A stretch of DNA of 64,000 nucleotides from Enterobacterales bacterium CwR94. Lineage in GTDB: Bacteria > Pseudomonadota > Gammaproteobacteria > Enterobacterales > Enterobacteriaceae. The notes under the pieces were generated by a model that had not been told where the DNA came from, did not search any database, and worked only from the letters and a program-made list of their open reading frames with translations. Of this stretch, positions 1-10,685 are shown one piece after another (within the stretch, counting starts at the first letter, position 1; every line of letters starts with the position of its first letter). Made by a program: the position numbers and the translations under genes. Location: assembly GCA_002837195.1 (NCBI GenBank), contig KZ478071.1, forward strand, positions 23,496 through 87,495. Reading direction: 5' to 3'.

Positions 1-833
1 GCATGTATGGCGGCAATATCCTGTTTACCGTGCACCAAATCAACGTGCAGTCCCTGTACGGGCAAGGTTTTAATCGTGTCGATGTTGTGTGAAATGCTGT
101 CGAAATAGGTCGTAAGGAGTAATTTTGTCTGCCCCTGCAACGCCTCGTAAGCCACCTTAAACGCCGCTCGCCACGCCTGAGGTAGCTCAAGCACCAATGC
201 AGGCTCATCTATCTGCACCCATTCCACACCGCGTTTAGCCAACTCGGCCAACACCTGCTGATAGACAGGCAAGATGTCGGCTAACAGGGTTAAGCGATCA
301 AAGTCTGTGCCTTTCACTTTGCCTAACCACAGATAGGTCACCGGCCCCAGCAACACCGGTTTTATACGATGGCCAAGTGCCAGCGCTTCATCCACTTCAT
401 CCAGCAACTGTGTCCAGGTCAGTTTGAACGACTGGCCTTGGGTGAATTCCGGCACCATATAGTGATAGTTAGTATTAAACCATTTGGTCATTTCAGCGGC
501 CGCAGCGGGTTGGCCCGAGGGAGCGCGGCCACGTGCTATACGAAACAGCGTATCAATATCGACGCTACCGTCCTGGTTCTGATGGCGAGCAGGGACGTTG
601 CCCAACAACAGGCTGGTGTTCAGCACATGATCGTACCAGGCAAAGTCACCCACTGGCAGCAAATCAACGCCTGCGGCTTGCTGCTGTTGCCAGTGGCGCG
701 CACGGAGCTCTCGACCCGTTGCGCACAGCTCTTCCTGCGAGCAAGCCCCAGCCCAATAGCGCTCCAGGGCCTTTTTCAATTCGCGACGCAAACCGACACG
801 AGGGAAACCGAGGGTATGATTCAAAATCGTCAT
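1..833 (-). CDS. metE: Cobalamin-independent methionine synthase, N-terminal part (runs off window)
   Basis: 5-methyltetrahydropteroyltriglutamate-homocysteine methyltransferase catalyses the last step of methionine synthesis in the cytoplasm without B12. The reverse strand reads [20 protein letters not shown] from an ATG at 831-833. About 277 residues are visible, all in the N-terminal barrel of a family near 750 residues, and the C-terminal zinc and homocysteine site lies outside the window. It is divergent from metR, the standard arrangement in which MetR activates metE. No frameshift is seen in the visible part. Confidence 0.97.
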   Translation of the reverse strand, partial: MTILNHTLGFPRVGLRRELKKALERYWAGACSQEELCATGRELRARHWQQQQAAGVDLLPVGDFAWYDHVLNTSLLLGNVPARHQNQDGSVDIDTLFRIARGRAPSGQPAAAAEMTKWFNTNYHYMVPEFTQGQSFKLTWTQLLDEVDEALALGHRIKPVLLGPVTYLWLGKVKGTDFDRLTLLADILPVYQQVLAELAKRGVEWVQIDEPALVLELPQAWRAAFKVAYEALQGQTKLLLTTYFDSISHNIDTIKTLPVQGLHVDLVHGKQDIAAIH

Positions 834-877
834 GGGATTCTCCAGCCTGTTATTTTCTGACGCTTTTCACGTCGCGA

Positions 878-915
878 AGACGACTTGCCTGAGCCATTTA
901 GCCGTCCAGATGTTT
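878..915. promoter_or_regulatory. Candidate MetJ met-box region between metE and metR
   Basis: The 154-bp divergent gap carries adjacent octamers AGCCGTCC (900-907) and AGATGTTT (908-915), each 6/8 matches to the met box AGACGTCT. AGACGACT at 878-885 is a 7/8 match but lies out of phase with the other two. MetJ with S-adenosylmethionine represses from tandem met boxes, so position and spacing are plausible. The matches are modest. Confidence 0.4.
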
Positions 916-987
916 ACACCGCCATAATCGCAAGGTACTGTATCCCCCTCAAGCGCAAATTATTCACAGGCGATGTGAAGGACTCTC

Positions 988-1911
988 ATGATCGAACTTA
1001 AGCACTTACGGACGCTACAGGCTCTGCGTAACACCGGATCGCTGGCCGCTGCTGCCGCACAGTTGCATCAAACCCAGTCGGCTCTCTCACACCAGTTCAG
1101 TGATTTGGAAACCCGGCTGGGTTTTCGTCTGTTCGTTCGTAAAAGCCAACCGCTGCGCTTTACCGAACAGGGAGAGATCCTGCTGCAACTGGCTGAGCAA
1201 GTGCTGCCGCAAATCCAGCAGGCGCTCCAGGCCTGCAATGAGCCGCACCAGACCACATTGCGAATTGCCATTGAATGCCATAGCTGTATTCAGTGGCTTA
1301 CCCCCGCGCTGGATAATTTTCGCCAGAGCTGGCCGCAAGTCGAGATGGATTTTAAATCCGGTGTGACGTTTGATCCGCAGCCCGCACTGCAGCAGGGTGA
1401 GCTGGATGTGGTATTGACCTCAGACATCCTGCCGCGTAGCGGCTTACACTACTCACCGATGTTTGATTTTGAAGTCCGTCTGGTACTGTCCCCGGACCAT
1501 CGATTAAGCACAGCGGCGATCATTACGCCGGAAGATCTGGCAAACGAAGTGCTGATGATTTATCCGGTTCAGCGCCAACGCCTGGATATTTGGCGTCAGT
1601 TTTTACAACCCGCAGGTGTAAGCCCAGCCTTAAAGAGCGTGGACAACACACTGCTGTTGATTCAGATGGTGGCTGCACATATGGGGATCGCGGCATTACC
1701 GCACTGGGTGGTTGAGAGTTTTGAGCGCCAGGGTCTGATCGTGACGCGTACACTGGGTGAGGGGATCTGGAGCCGCTTATACGCCGCCGTGCGCGATGGA
1801 GAACAGCGTCAACCCGTCACTGAGGCGTTTATACGTTCGGCGCGTCAACATGCCGTTGAACACCTGCCTTTTGTGCGCGATGCGTCTAAACCCGGTGTTG
1901 CCGTGGGATAA
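988..1911 (+). CDS. metR: LysR-type activator of methionine genes, MetR
   Basis: MetR is a cytoplasmic LysR-family regulator that uses homocysteine as co-effector and activates metE and other methionine genes. The 307-residue product opens with [20 protein letters not shown], a winged helix-turn-helix over about residues 1-60, followed by the periplasmic-binding-protein-like effector domain. An AAGGA-type ribosome site precedes the ATG. It is divergent from metE and convergent with yigM, exactly as in E. coli. The length is close to the 317 residues of E. coli MetR. Confidence 0.96.
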   Translation: MIELKHLRTLQALRNTGSLAAAAAQLHQTQSALSHQFSDLETRLGFRLFVRKSQPLRFTEQGEILLQLAEQVLPQIQQALQACNEPHQTTLRIAIECHSCIQWLTPALDNFRQSWPQVEMDFKSGVTFDPQPALQQGELDVVLTSDILPRSGLHYSPMFDFEVRLVLSPDHRLSTAAIITPEDLANEVLMIYPVQRQRLDIWRQFLQPAGVSPALKSVDNTLLLIQMVAAHMGIAALPHWVVESFERQGLIVTRTLGEGIWSRLYAAVRDGEQRQPVTEAFIRSARQHAVEHLPFVRDASKPGVAVG

Positions 1912-1916
1912 ACACG

Positions 1917-1939
1917 GCCCCTTTCCTCTCGAAAGGGGC
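1917..1939. terminator. Hairpin between convergent metR and yigM
   Basis: GCCCCTTTC (1917-1925) pairs perfectly with GAAAGGGGC (1931-1939) across a 5-nt loop, 6 bp after the metR stop. No good T-run follows on either strand, so termination may be weak or Rho-assisted. Confidence 0.5.
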
Positions 1940-1946
1940 AAGAGGT

Positions 1947-2798
1947 CTAACGGGAAACCACCCAGCGCTTGTGCACCCACAGTGAGGCAAAAATCACGGC
2001 GGCACCGATAAGGAAACTGCTCCAGTGCGGCTGTTGCTGCCAAATCGCCAGATTCACTAACAATCCTGCCGGGACGTGCATATTGTTCATGATGCCCAAC
2101 GTACCTGCATCCACCTGCGTCGCGCCGTAGTTCCACATAAAGTATCCCAGCCCTGACGCCGCAATCCCCAACCAGGCCAGAATGCCCCACTGTAGGCCGG
2201 TGGTAGGTAATTTTTGCGGATTACCCCACATAAACCAGGCCACCAGCGCGACGGCCACCGCCCCCAGATAAAACCAGGAAAAAGCCTGATGCTGCGGCAT
2301 CGGGCGCACCTCCTGCAGGCGTTTATATCCCACCATACCGATCGCAAAACAGATATTGGCGAGTTGCACCAACAGCAGCCCGAACCAGAAATGGTCGCTG
2401 ACCCGATCGTAACGAATAATCGCGGCACCGATTACGGCCAATCCCGCGCTCAGTGCATAACCCATACGCAAACGGCGCTTACTGAGCAGATCATAGATCA
2501 GCGTGATGTACAGCGGCGTCATCACGGTAAACAGCAGAAATTCCGACACGCTCAAATAGAGATAGGCTTCAAAACTCAGCAGATACATGATGCCAAGCTG
2601 CATCGCCCCCACCGCCATGTACAGCAACAACGTTGAGGCTTTCTGCCCACGCCAGCGTAAAAACGGCAAGAACACAAGCGCAGCCAGCACCAGACGCGTC
2701 AGCACAGCGAAAACGCTATCAACCTGCCCGGCCAGATATTCGCCAATCAGGCTAAAAGAGAATGCCCACAAAATAGTGGTGATGATCAGTAACGCCAC
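1947..2798 (-). CDS. yigM: EamA/DMT-family inner membrane transporter, YigM (biotin importer)
   Basis: This 283-residue, highly hydrophobic protein has about ten transmembrane helices in two EamA repeats. The start MALLIITTILWAFSFS matches E. coli YigM, which has been described as a high-affinity biotin transporter. It is convergent with metR, as in E. coli. The conserved N-terminus fixes the start at 2798. The function is transferred from the family; nothing upstream shows BirA regulation. Confidence 0.9.
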   Translation of the reverse strand: MALLIITTILWAFSFSLIGEYLAGQVDSVFAVLTRLVLAALVFLPFLRWRGQKASTLLLYMAVGAMQLGIMYLLSFEAYLYLSVSEFLLFTVMTPLYITLIYDLLSKRRLRMGYALSAGLAVIGAAIIRYDRVSDHFWFGLLLVQLANICFAIGMVGYKRLQEVRPMPQHQAFSWFYLGAVAVALVAWFMWGNPQKLPTTGLQWGILAWLGIAASGLGYFMWNYGATQVDAGTLGIMNNMHVPAGLLVNLAIWQQQPHWSSFLIGAAVIFASLWVHKRWVVSR

Positions 2799-2885
2799 AA
2801 CGACTGCCTCAGGAAAGTTTCAGGCCGCCAGTTTACCGTTTTCTCTGCCAGGCTTCCTCGCCATCTCGTTGACATCTGAATAATT

Positions 2886-2981
2886 AGCGAACACATAAAA
2901 TGCGCAAAAATGAAACCAAACGCGCGCCAAACGAAATGAATCATGCTTAAAGCGCATATTTTTGTGACACAAATCACACAA
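2886..2981 (+). promoter_or_regulatory. glpT upstream control region: CRP site and possible GlpR half-site
   Basis: The 316-bp gap between yigM and glpT contains TGTGA-N6-TCACA at 2963-2978, a perfect CRP core, about 140 bp before the glpT ATG. AGCGAACACA at 2886-2895 fits 8/10 of the right half of the GlpR operator, with no good left half. CRP activation and GlpR repression are known for E. coli glpTQ. Here the CRP site is clear and the GlpR site only suggestive. Confidence 0.65.
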
Positions 2982-3114
2982 TGCAATCATTTAATGCGCG
3001 AATTATCACAAAGGTGAAGCAATCAGTAGCCACAGTGTAATAAAAATGCAACATTCCTCCCGCACCGCGTTAAGGCGGAAAAAATAACACCTGCACAGTA
3101 CCACTGGAGGCTAC

Positions 3115-4461
3115 ATGCTTAGCATTTTTAAACCTGCTGCTCATCAGGCGCGCGTCGAGGAGGATCGGGTTGATCCGCTCTACCGTCGTCTGCGGTGGCA
3201 AATTTTTCTGGGGATTTTCTTTGGTTATGCCGCCTATTACCTGGTACGTAAAAACTTCGCACTCGCGATGCCGTATTTGGTTGAACAGGGGTTTTCGCGG
3301 GGTGATTTAGGCTTTGCCTTGTCAGGTATTTCCATTGCCTACGGCTTTTCTAAATTCATCATGGGATCGATCTCCGATCGCTCAAATCCGCGCGTTTTTT
3401 TACCTGCTGGCTTAATCCTGGCCGCCGCCGTCATGCTGTTTATGGGGTTCGTGCCGTGGGCAACCTCCAGCATCATGGTGATGTTTGTTTTACTTTTTCT
3501 GTGCGGCTGGTTCCAGGGCATGGGTTGGCCACCTTGTGGACGGACGATGGTGCACTGGTGGTCGCAGAAAGAACGCGGCGGCATTGTGTCGGTCTGGAAC
3601 TGCGCGCATAACGTCGGTGGAGGATTGCCTCCGTTGCTGTTCCTGTTAGGCATGGCGTGGTTTAACGACTGGAAAGCCGCACTGTATATGCCTGCGTTTG
3701 GTGCGATTGCCATTGCACTGATTGCCTTCGCTTTGATGCGTGATACCCCTCAATCCTGCGGTTTACCGCCCATTGAAGAGTATAAAAACGACTATCCTGT
3801 TGATTACGATGAAAAACACGAAGAAGAGCTGACGGCGAAGCAAATTTTCATGCAGTACGTCCTGCCCAATAAGCTGCTGTGGTACATCGCGCTGGCGAAC
3901 GTCTTTGTGTATCTGTTGCGCTACGGCATCCTTGACTGGTCTCCAACCTACCTGAAGGAAGTGAAACACTTCACATTGGATAAATCCTCCTGGGCCTACT
4001 TCCTGTACGAATACGCCGGGATCCCCGGCACGCTGCTGTGCGGCTGGATGTCAGATAAAGTCTTTAAAGGAAATCGCGGTGCCACAGGCGTGTTCTTTAT
4101 GACGTTGGTAACCATTGCCACCGTTGTTTACTGGATGAACCCCGCGGGTAATCCTGGCGTCGATATGGCTTGTATGATTGTGATTGGCTTCCTGATCTAC
4201 GGCCCCGTAATGCTCATCGGTTTACATGCACTGGAGCTGGCACCGAAGAAAGCCGCCGGCACCGCAGCAGGTTTTACCGGACTCTTCGGCTATCTTGGTG
4301 GGTCGGTCGCGGCCAGCGCGATTGTCGGCTATACCGTTGATTACTTCGGCTGGGATGGCGGCTTTATGGTGATGATTGCCGGCTGCGTACTGGCGGTGAT
4401 TTTACTGGTCATGACCATGCTGAGTGAAAGTAAGCACAAACGTGAAATGAATCGAGCTTAA
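3115..4461 (+). CDS. glpT: Glycerol-3-phosphate:phosphate antiporter GlpT
   Basis: This inner membrane major-facilitator antiporter of the organophosphate family exchanges external glycerol-3-phosphate for internal phosphate, and also takes up fosfomycin. The 448-residue protein shows the expected 12-helix pattern with a central cytoplasmic loop near residues 215-245. The substrate-site residues R45, H165 and R269 are all present at E. coli numbering. A GGAGG ribosome site precedes the ATG. glpQ follows after 20 bp, so the two form the usual glpTQ unit. Its place between yigM and yigL is not the E. coli location. Confidence 0.97.
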   Translation: MLSIFKPAAHQARVEEDRVDPLYRRLRWQIFLGIFFGYAAYYLVRKNFALAMPYLVEQGFSRGDLGFALSGISIAYGFSKFIMGSISDRSNPRVFLPAGLILAAAVMLFMGFVPWATSSIMVMFVLLFLCGWFQGMGWPPCGRTMVHWWSQKERGGIVSVWNCAHNVGGGLPPLLFLLGMAWFNDWKAALYMPAFGAIAIALIAFALMRDTPQSCGLPPIEEYKNDYPVDYDEKHEEELTAKQIFMQYVLPNKLLWYIALANVFVYLLRYGILDWSPTYLKEVKHFTLDKSSWAYFLYEYAGIPGTLLCGWMSDKVFKGNRGATGVFFMTLVTIATVVYWMNPAGNPGVDMACMIVIGFLIYGPVMLIGLHALELAPKKAAGTAAGFTGLFGYLGGSVAASAIVGYTVDYFGWDGGFMVMIAGCVLAVILLVMTMLSESKHKREMNRA

Positions 4462-4481
4462 GTTTACGGAGGGATACCCTG

Positions 4482-5528
4482 TTGAAACTCATGGTTGCAT
4501 TCACCTTGCTGGCGGCCTCGGTCGCTGCCAGTGCGGAAACCAACGGAAAAATCGTAATTGCCCATCGTGGCGCAAGCGGATATCTGCCGGAACACACACT
4601 GCCAGCGAAAGCCATGGCTTACGCTCAAGGTGCCGACTTCCTGGAACAGGATCTGGTGATGACGAAAGATGACCGGTTAGTGGTGCTGCACGACCACTAT
4701 CTGGATCGCGTAACGGATGTGGCTGAGCGTTTCCCCCAGCGGGCACGCCAGGACGGTCGTTACTATGCGATTGACTTTACGTTAGACGAAATCAAAACCC
4801 TGAAATTTACCGAAGGCTTTGATCTGGTTAAGGGTAAAAAGGTCCAAAGTTATCCCGGCCGTTTTCCAATGGGCAAATCGGATTTCCGCGTGCACACCTT
4901 TGAAGAGGAAATTGAGTTCGTTCAGGGACTCAACCACTCAACGGGGAAAAACATCGGTATCTATCCTGAAATCAAAGCCCCCTGGTTTCATCGTCGGGAA
5001 GGGAAAGACATTTCTGCTCACGTACTCGCGGTACTGAAAAAGTATGGCTATACCGACAAGCAACATCCTGTTTGGCTGCAATGCTTTGACTTTAATGAAT
5101 TAAAACGCATTAAAAACGAACTGGAACCCAAGCTGGGTATGGATCTCAAGTTGGTACAGTTGATTGCTTATACCGATTGGGAAGAGACACAGGAACAGAA
5201 AGACGGGAAATGGGTCAATTACGACTACGACTGGATGTTTAAACCGGATGCCATGCCAAAATTGGCCAAGGTGGTGGACGGCATCGGGCCGGATTACCAC
5301 ATGTTGATCAACAAGCAGAGTAAACCGGGGCAACCTCAGTTAACGCCGATGGCACAGGCAGCGCACGCCAGCCATCTGCAGATCCATCCCTTTACGGTGC
5401 GCGCCGATCAACTGCCTGACTGGGCAAGCAATGTCGATCAGGTGTATGACGCATTGTACCGCCAGGCGAATGTGGAAGGCCTGTTTACGGATTTCCCTGA
5501 CAAAGCGGTCTTGTTCTTACAGAAGTAA
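4482..5528 (+). CDS. glpQ: Periplasmic glycerophosphodiester phosphodiesterase GlpQ
   Basis: GlpQ hydrolyses glycerophosphodiesters in the periplasm to glycerol-3-phosphate, which GlpT then imports. The start is TTG at 4482, eight bases after GGAGGG; the next ATG (4491) would sit too far from this ribosome site and would shorten the signal peptide. Residues 1-18 form a signal peptide ending ASA. The catalytic HRGASGYLPEHT motif lies at residues 28-39, followed by E55, D57 and H70. The 348-residue length matches the family. Together with glpT it forms a two-gene operon closed by the hairpin at 5538-5565. Confidence 0.95.
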   Translation: MKLMVAFTLLAASVAASAETNGKIVIAHRGASGYLPEHTLPAKAMAYAQGADFLEQDLVMTKDDRLVVLHDHYLDRVTDVAERFPQRARQDGRYYAIDFTLDEIKTLKFTEGFDLVKGKKVQSYPGRFPMGKSDFRVHTFEEEIEFVQGLNHSTGKNIGIYPEIKAPWFHRREGKDISAHVLAVLKKYGYTDKQHPVWLQCFDFNELKRIKNELEPKLGMDLKLVQLIAYTDWEETQEQKDGKWVNYDYDWMFKPDAMPKLAKVVDGIGPDYHMLINKQSKPGQPQLTPMAQAAHASHLQIHPFTVRADQLPDWASNVDQVYDALYRQANVEGLFTDFPDKAVLFLQK

Positions 5529-5537
5529 TGACGATCA

Positions 5538-5568
5538 ACGGGCCTTCCCTTACAGGAAGGCCCGTTTA
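5538..5568. terminator. Hairpin terminator between convergent glpQ and yigL
   Basis: ACGGGCCTTCC (5538-5548) pairs perfectly with GGAAGGCCCGT (5555-5565) over a 6-nt loop, followed by TTTAAT. The 11-bp stem can serve glpQ; the minus direction has no useful T-run. Confidence 0.75.
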
Positions 5569-5569
5569 A

Positions 5570-6370
5570 TCAGACGCTGAATTGCTTACGCAGGTAATGC
5601 GGTACCGCATCTTCCACATTTGAGCCAATCACTTCTAACTCAGGCAGCAGGTCTTTTAAGCGCTGATGCGCATTACGCATAATGCAGCCCTTACCCGCCA
5701 TAGAGAGCATCTCTTTATCATTTAAACCGTCACCAAAGGCGATACAGTCTTTCAAGCTATAGCCCAGTAACCTGGCCACTTCATCCAGCGCATGGCCTTT
5801 CGATACGCCTCCTGCCATCACTTCCAAACAGGTAGGGAAAGAGAAGCTGACGTTAACGCGATCGCCCCAACGCGCGATGATGGCTTGCTCGACAGGCAAT
5901 AAACGGTCGGCATCATCACAGATAAAAAACACCTTGCTGACACCCTCAGTGCTGAGTGTATCGGGTTGATAAACTTGATAATTAAATACGGACTCTTGAA
6001 AGTATTTCTTCTCTTCTGGGCGCTCGCGGCACAGGTACCACTCATCATCACGATAAACATTGGTGAGAATGTCAGGCTCGTTATACAGCATGCCATAGAG
6101 ATCCCGCGCGATGTCAGCATCCAGGTTGTGGCTAAACACCAGCTCTCCCGCCATGTTGTGCACGCGCGCACCGTTTGAGGTGATCATGTAAGCGTCAATA
6201 TCAAGATTGTCACGCATCTGCCCGACATCAATGTAATGACGGCCCGTGGCAAAGACAAAATGCGCGCCTTTTTGGGTCAGCAATTGCAGGGTTTCTTTGG
6301 TGTACGGGGTCAGTCGGTGGTCAGGGGATAACAAGGTGCCATCAAGATCGGAAGCAACAATTGCGTACAT
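5570..6370 (-). CDS. yigL: HAD-family sugar phosphatase YigL
   Basis: This 266-residue cytoplasmic Cof-type haloacid dehalogenase phosphatase has DLDGT at residues 8-12, which holds the nucleophile and acid/base aspartates. A C-terminal FGDGLNDKEML motif completes the magnesium site. E. coli YigL dephosphorylates sugar phosphates and pyridoxal phosphate and is upregulated by the sRNA SgrS during glucose-phosphate stress. The gene lies just downstream of pldB (73 bp), the same arrangement in which E. coli pldB-yigL is co-transcribed. Confidence 0.94.
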   Translation of the reverse strand: MYAIVASDLDGTLLSPDHRLTPYTKETLQLLTQKGAHFVFATGRHYIDVGQMRDNLDIDAYMITSNGARVHNMAGELVFSHNLDADIARDLYGMLYNEPDILTNVYRDDEWYLCRERPEEKKYFQESVFNYQVYQPDTLSTEGVSKVFFICDDADRLLPVEQAIIARWGDRVNVSFSFPTCLEVMAGGVSKGHALDEVARLLGYSLKDCIAFGDGLNDKEMLSMAGKGCIMRNAHQRLKDLLPELEVIGSNVEDAVPHYLRKQFSV

Positions 6371-6443
6371 GGGGTAATTTTACCTCTGGTTAAAAGCGTC
6401 TTAGCAGGCGAGTACTCGCCCGTGAAAAACTGAGTCGTGCAAA

Positions 6444-7436
6444 TTATGCGTGGCGGGCAAAAAAAGCATCAATGTCCGCCAACGCCTCAGCGCGCATACT
6501 GTCTTTTTCAAACAAGATCTCATGACGCGCACCGTGAATAATTTTGGGCTTACCGCCTTCCAGCGGTTTTCCCGCCGCCGCCATTGCGGCACAAAAGCGG
6601 TCCTGGGCCAAATTGGCAACCACTTTGTCATCTTCGGCCTGCAGAAGTAATACTGGCGTATTAATGTTACCCGCGTTTGTCAGCAATGCCTCACCTGCCA
6701 GAATGCTTTCTCGCACCCAATGATAGGTAGGTCCACCGACGCGTAAACCAGGATCGTCTGCATAGAATCGCAAATTACGGCTGTAACGCTGCCAGCTGTG
6801 CGTGAGTTCATTGATGGCGAAAGGACGTGCGCGCCAGCGGCCCGTCCCTAGCGCATATCTTTCACGGATAGCAGGCCGTTTTTCAGCCCAGCGCAAAATA
6901 CGATTGGCCATCCAATGTGGCATCGGTAAATGAATACCGAGCATTGGGGAAGCCAGCACCACGGCATCAAAAAACGGATGCGATTGCGTCAGCATCATCG
7001 CCATGATGGCACCGCCCATCGAGTGCGCCAACCCGTAACGGTGGCGATAGCGCGGCACGGCAATTTCACGCTGCCACAGGGTCTTTAAATCGCTGACATA
7101 ATCATCAAAGCGCTCGACATGACCACGATGTGAATCTTGTAGCAAACGGCCTGAACGCCCTTGTCCACGGTGATCAATAATCACCACATCGTAACCAAGC
7201 TGGTAAAGATCGTAGGCCAGTTCCGGGTATTTAACGTAGCTCTCAATGCGCCCGGGGCTCAGTAAGATCACTTTGTCATGCGCAGCATGGCGAAAGCAGA
7301 CGTAGTGAATGGGCACATTGTCTACGCCAGAAAATTGCCTCTCCTCTCGCGTTTTCCAGAAATCCAGCAAGGGCCCTGTCGCAAAGGCGGCAAAAGCCGA
7401 TTCACGTGTTGACCACATTTCTGCGTGCGATGTCAT
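6444..7436 (-). CDS. pldB: Lysophospholipase L2, PldB
   Basis: This alpha/beta hydrolase removes the remaining acyl chain from lysophospholipids at the inner membrane. I place the start at the ATG ending at 7436 ([12 protein letters not shown]), because it follows an AGG ribosome site and aligns with E. coli PldB; an in-frame ATG at 7487 adds 17 unconserved residues. The 330-residue product has [10 protein letters not shown] near residues 88-97 and the nucleophile elbow AHSMGG at 137-142, with S139 the predicted nucleophile. It is divergent from rhtB over 78 bp and probably transcribed with yigL. Confidence 0.93.
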   Translation of the reverse strand: MTSHAEMWSTRESAFAAFATGPLLDFWKTREERQFSGVDNVPIHYVCFRHAAHDKVILLSPGRIESYVKYPELAYDLYQLGYDVVIIDHRGQGRSGRLLQDSHRGHVERFDDYVSDLKTLWQREIAVPRYRHRYGLAHSMGGAIMAMMLTQSHPFFDAVVLASPMLGIHLPMPHWMANRILRWAEKRPAIRERYALGTGRWRARPFAINELTHSWQRYSRNLRFYADDPGLRVGGPTYHWVRESILAGEALLTNAGNINTPVLLLQAEDDKVVANLAQDRFCAAMAAAGKPLEGGKPKIIHGARHEILFEKDSMRAEALADIDAFFARHA

Positions 7437-7514
7437 CTGATCAAACCTGCCTGGTGCGTCGCCGTAATAACTGGCGTATTGTGTCACAATTCAGCCTGTT
7501 CAGGGAGCATTACC

Positions 7515-8138
7515 ATGACACTGGAGTGGTGGTTAACCTATCTGCTCACAACCGTAATCTTAAGTCTTTCCCCGGGTTCCGGTGCCATCAATACCATGAG
7601 CACGGGCATTAGCCATGGCTATCGTGGTGCGGTGGCGTCTATCGCCGGCTTACAGGTGGGATTATCAGCCCATATTGTGCTGGTGGGCGTTGGCTTAGGT
7701 GCGTTGTTTTCTCGCTCTTTACTGGCATTTGAAGTGCTGAAGTGGGCCGGTGCGGCGTACTTGATTTGGTTGGGCATCCAACAATGGCGTTCGGCAGGGG
7801 CGATTGATTTAAATGCCGTCTCTAAAGCGATGCCACGCCGTCGTCTGTTTCAGCGCGCGGTGCTGGTGAACCTGACAAATCCCAAAAGCATTGTCTTTCT
7901 GGCCGCCCTGTTTCCACAATTTATTATTCCGCATCAGCCACAAGCCATGCAGTATTTGGTGTTGGGTGTGACCACTGTGGCGGTAGATATTGTGGTTATG
8001 ATCGGCTATGCCACACTGGCAACCCGCATTGCTGGATGGATCAAAGGCCCACATCAAATGAAGCTGTTGAATCGTATTTTTGGTGGCATGTTTGTCGCTA
8101 TTGGCGCTTTGCTGGCAACCGCACGACGAGCAGCGTAA
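7515..8138 (+). CDS. rhtB: Homoserine/homoserine lactone exporter RhtB
   Basis: RhtB is a LysE-superfamily inner membrane exporter with six predicted helices that pumps out homoserine and homoserine lactone. The start [12 protein letters not shown] at 7515 follows GGGAGC and matches E. coli RhtB; an upstream in-frame start at 7425 reads through the pldB promoter region and is rejected. The product has 207 residues and the [10 protein letters not shown] motif near the N-terminus. It is convergent with its paralogue rhtC. Homoserine lactone export could be relevant beside an AHL synthase, but that is inference. Confidence 0.95.
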   Translation: MTLEWWLTYLLTTVILSLSPGSGAINTMSTGISHGYRGAVASIAGLQVGLSAHIVLVGVGLGALFSRSLLAFEVLKWAGAAYLIWLGIQQWRSAGAIDLNAVSKAMPRRRLFQRAVLVNLTNPKSIVFLAALFPQFIIPHQPQAMQYLVLGVTTVAVDIVVMIGYATLATRIAGWIKGPHQMKLLNRIFGGMFVAIGALLATARRAA

Positions 8139-8146
8139 GCGGTTTA

Positions 8147-8180
8147 TGCCTGGCTTCGGCAGAGAAGATGAAGCCAGGCA
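8147..8180. terminator. Long hairpin between convergent rhtB and rhtC
   Basis: TGCCTGGCTTC (8147-8157) pairs with GAAGCCAGGCA (8170-8180), an 11-bp perfect stem with a 12-nt loop. No T-run follows, so it may protect 3' ends or terminate weakly. Confidence 0.55.
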
Positions 8181-8186
8181 GCATGC

Positions 8187-8810
8187 TTAGCGAGAGATAA
8201 TCAGATGGATGCCGAATCCCGCAAATAGCACCCCAGCCACACCGTCAACCCACTTTGCCAGTTTCTGATAGCCACGGCGCATTTTAGGCAGCGCGAATAC
8301 GGCTGCAACGACGGTAAACCAGGCGAAGGTTTCGCCGACAATCAACGCAAACAGGCCCCAACGCTCAGCCGCGCCAACGTTATCACCCACAAACAGTGAA
8401 AAGACGCTACCAAAATAGATAACCGCTTTGGGGTTCGATAAATTGGTTAAAAAACCTTTGATAAAGCAGCGCCCACCCTGCGACAACGCCACTTTCACTT
8501 CTGTAGTCGGTGGGTTGAGGTGCTGCTGACGTGCAGAACGCAGCAGTTGCCAGCCCATCCACAGCAGATAGAGCCCACCACCGACCATAATAATTTGATG
8601 CAGCCAGGCCATTTTTTGCAGGATCAAATGCAGCCCCATCAGCGCAACACCCGCCCAAACAACAATACCCAGTGAAATACCTAACACACCCAACATCGCT
8701 TCCCGACGTGAGCGGCTGGCAGCCGTTTGTGAAACAAAGAAAAAGTCTGGACCCGGGCTCATTAACGCCACCAGGTGCACCATCGCTACGGTAAGAAACA
8801 GCATCAACAT
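8187..8810 (-). CDS. rhtC: Threonine exporter RhtC
   Basis: RhtC is a LysE-family inner membrane exporter of threonine, 207 residues with about six helices. The N-terminus MLMLFLTVAMVHLVALMSPG followed by PDFFF is the family signature and closely resembles E. coli RhtC. It lies 26 bp downstream of recQ on the same strand, so read-through from recQ is likely, and it is convergent with rhtB. Confidence 0.95.
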   Translation of the reverse strand: MLMLFLTVAMVHLVALMSPGPDFFFVSQTAASRSRREAMLGVLGISLGIVVWAGVALMGLHLILQKMAWLHQIIMVGGGLYLLWMGWQLLRSARQQHLNPPTTEVKVALSQGGRCFIKGFLTNLSNPKAVIYFGSVFSLFVGDNVGAAERWGLFALIVGETFAWFTVVAAVFALPKMRRGYQKLAKWVDGVAGVLFAGFGIHLIISR

Positions 8811-8836
8811 TTTTTTATCCTTGCCTGTCAGTAAAA

Positions 8837-10666
8837 CTATTCGTCGTCGCCATCTACGTGCTCACGGATCATGACCATGAAGGGCTTACCAAACCGTTCT
8901 AATTTGCGATGCCCAATGCCATTGACGCTCAGCATTTCTGAGGCGGTTAAGGGCATTTGCTCGGCCATTTCAATCAGCGTTGCATCGTTAAACACCACAT
9001 ATGGCGGTACATTTTCTTCATCTGCAATTGCTTTGCGTAATTTGCGCAACTTGGCAAACAGCTTGCGATCATAATTGCCGCCATAGGATTTTGCCGGGCT
9101 ACTTTTGCTTTTAAGACTGACCAAACGCGGCACGGCCAGCATCAAGGGCACTTCCCCGCGCAACACGGGACGCGCGGCTTCAGTCAGTTGCAACGCCGAG
9201 TGCATGGCAATGTTTTGCGTCACCAGACCAAGATGTATCAACTGGCGGATCACGCTGACCCAATGTTCCTGACTTTGCTCACGCCCCAGGCCGTAGACAG
9301 CCAATTTATCGTGTTGCAGATCGCGAATGCGCTGGTTGTTAGCACCACGCAAGACCTCGACGATATAGCCCATCCCAAAGCGTTGGCCGACGCGATAAAT
9401 CGTGGATAACGCCTTCTGCGCTTCCGCTAAACCGTCATAGCGTCGCGGCGGATCAAGGCAGATATCGCAGTTGTCGCATGGCTGCTGACGCCCTTCACCA
9501 AAGTAATTGAGTAATACCAGGCGACGGCACGTTTGCGCCTCAGCAAAGGCTCCCATGGCATTGAGTTTATGGCGTTCAATATCTTGCAGTTGGCCTGGCG
9601 GCTTTTCTTCCAGACAGCGGCGCAGCCATGCCATATCGGCAGGATCATAAAACAGCAGTGCTTCAGCAGGCAGGCCATCACGCCCTGCTCGCCCGGTTTC
9701 CTGATAGTAGGATTCAATGTTGCGCGGTATATCGAAGTGCACAACAAAACGCACGTTTGGCTTGTTAATACCCATGCCGAAAGCCACGGTGGCGACCACA
9801 ATTTGCAGGTCATCGCGTTGAAAGGCTTCCTGCACATCGGCACGCACGCCTGCATCAAGGCCAGCATGGTAGGCCCCGACACTGAAACCGCGGCTCTGTA
9901 ATCGTGCAGCAGTGTCTTCCACTTTTGCACGGCTATTGCAATAAATGATGCCGCACTTGCCACGCTGATCTTGCACATAGCGCATCAGTTGATCGGTAGG
10001 TTTAAACTTTTCGACCAGCGTATAACGGATATTGGGACGATCGAAACTGCTGATTTGGATTAGGGGATCCTGCAAGTCCAGCAACCGGGAGATATCGTTG
10101 CGGGTCGTGTCATCTGCTGTGGCAGTCAATGCCATCACAGGAAGCTGGGGCAGACGCTGGCGCAGTTGGCCCAACAACGCATATTCTGGGCGGAAATCGT
10201 GTCCCCACTGAGAAATACAGTGCGCCTCATCCACAGCCAACATCGCAGGTTCCCAACTCGCCACACGCTCGAGAAAGTTGTCCATCATCAAGCGCTCTGG
10301 CGCGATATAGAGCAGGCGAATTTCGCCGCGGCGACAACCGTCCATCACCGCCATTTGCTCTTCACGCGACATGGTCGAATTCAGGCAGGCTGCCGCGACA
10401 CCGTTGGCCAACAGTTGATCGACCTGATCCTTCATCAGCGAGATCAGCGGCGATACCACCAGTGTTAATCCATTGCGCACCAGCGCGGGGACTTGATAAC
10501 ACAGCGATTTTCCACCGCCGGTTGGCATAACCACCAGGCAGTCACGTCCTTCCAGCGAGGCCGCAATAATGGTCTCCTGTCCGGGGCGAAACTGTTGGTA
10601 GCCGAAGGTATCGCGTAAGACTTGCTGCGCGAGGGTGTCCTGATTGATGACTGACGCCGTAGACAC
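8837..10666 (-). CDS. recQ: ATP-dependent DNA helicase RecQ
   Basis: RecQ is a 3'-5' superfamily 2 helicase of the RecF pathway that unwinds recombination intermediates. The 609-residue protein has a Walker A site with K53 in TGGGKS and the DEAH box at 146-149. A zinc-binding cysteine group (CDNCDIC) lies near residues 396-402, and a C-terminal HRDC domain runs from about residue 530. All domains are full length. It follows pldA by 49 bp and precedes rhtC, as in E. coli. Confidence 0.97.
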   Translation of the reverse strand: MSTASVINQDTLAQQVLRDTFGYQQFRPGQETIIAASLEGRDCLVVMPTGGGKSLCYQVPALVRNGLTLVVSPLISLMKDQVDQLLANGVAAACLNSTMSREEQMAVMDGCRRGEIRLLYIAPERLMMDNFLERVASWEPAMLAVDEAHCISQWGHDFRPEYALLGQLRQRLPQLPVMALTATADDTTRNDISRLLDLQDPLIQISSFDRPNIRYTLVEKFKPTDQLMRYVQDQRGKCGIIYCNSRAKVEDTAARLQSRGFSVGAYHAGLDAGVRADVQEAFQRDDLQIVVATVAFGMGINKPNVRFVVHFDIPRNIESYYQETGRAGRDGLPAEALLFYDPADMAWLRRCLEEKPPGQLQDIERHKLNAMGAFAEAQTCRRLVLLNYFGEGRQQPCDNCDICLDPPRRYDGLAEAQKALSTIYRVGQRFGMGYIVEVLRGANNQRIRDLQHDKLAVYGLGREQSQEHWVSVIRQLIHLGLVTQNIAMHSALQLTEAARPVLRGEVPLMLAVPRLVSLKSKSSPAKSYGGNYDRKLFAKLRKLRKAIADEENVPPYVVFNDATLIEMAEQMPLTASEMLSVNGIGHRKLERFGKPFMVMIREHVDGDDE

Positions 10667-10685
10667 TGCTTAAAATTCCAAGGTT

